A stretch of DNA of 64,000 nucleotides from Euglena gracilis (taxonomy: Eukaryota > Euglenida > Euglenophyceae > Euglenales). The position numbers and the translations under genes are program-made. Of the stretch, positions 21,486 to 64,000 are shown piece by piece. The notes beneath the pieces were generated by a model, which did not search any database, was not told where the DNA came from, and saw only the letters and a program-made list of their open reading frames with translations. The DNA is taken from contig CP154955.1 of the NCBI GenBank assembly GCA_039621445.1, positions 50,103,527-50,167,526 of the forward strand, read 5' to 3'. How positions within the stretch are numbered: position 1 is the first letter of the stretch; each line of letters opens with the position of its first letter.

Positions 21486-21532
21486 GTGTGTGTGTGTGTC
21501 TGTGTGCGCGCGCGCGCGCGCGCGCGCGCGCG
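21444..21532 (+). repeat. (GT)n followed by (GC)n microsatellite
   Basis: About 62 bases of GT with few interruptions, then 26 bases of alternating GC, ending 44 bases before the first well-supported myosin exon. Alternating purine-pyrimidine of this kind can adopt Z-DNA. Confidence 0.97.
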
Positions 21533-21575
21533 TGGGGGGTGTGGGTGTCGGTTTGGCTTCATTCCATATCACCAG

Positions 21576-64000
<42,425 letters not shown>

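Overview
The window is nuclear DNA of a eukaryote, most likely a microbial alga or related protist. It shows long introns carrying GT-AG and many GC-AG boundaries, very large microsatellites, interstitial TTAGGG-type repeats, GC-rich exons set in lower-GC introns, and dense short inverted-repeat transposons. Heavy GC-AG use is known from haptophytes and dinoflagellates. That fits but does not identify the species.

The only gene I can reconstruct is one plus-strand myosin heavy chain. It runs from about 21.6 kb (possibly 18.8 kb) to beyond the right edge and is split into about 35 exons. The motor domain spans exons from 23.6 to 49.3 kb: P-loop GESGAGKT, switch [10 protein letters not shown], switch [10 protein letters not shown], actin-binding-side PHWIRCVKPH, and converter. 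IQ-like neck exons follow at 50.8-54.3 kb, then a charged helical exon at 55 kb, Ala/Pro-rich exons at 56-57 kb, and coiled-coil tail exons at 60.5-64 kb. Splice phases agree across most junctions, which is the main evidence that these are exons of one gene. A few junctions, and probably one motor exon between 32.0 and 37.5 kb, remain unresolved.

The first ~18.7 kb holds no gene I can name. It is a mosaic of transposons, dispersed repeats and a few coding-looking fragments on both strands.

The most striking content is the mobile DNA. A family of 0.2-0.5 kb elements with ends like CAGGCTTTTGCTTAAG or CAGGGATTTTTTTAAG, filled with long G/C runs, occurs many times. Six copies have exact 8-bp target-site duplications (TSDs) that I could read directly, and two more have 7 of 8 matches. 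This is a hAT-like signature without any transposase in view. Separate elements include a 1.1-kb hAT-like element with an exact CTCCGACC duplication, a Tc1/mariner-like 474-bp element with TA duplication, two related elements with CACG(T/A)AAAATCA subterminal repeats (one carrying a small zinc-finger-like ORF), a 2.9-kb element with 25-bp perfect ends and many TTGCGCA motifs, and a fold-back element whose arms contain TTAGGG repeats. Most copies in the right two thirds lie inside myosin introns, so the gene's size is largely made of transposon and microsatellite sequence.
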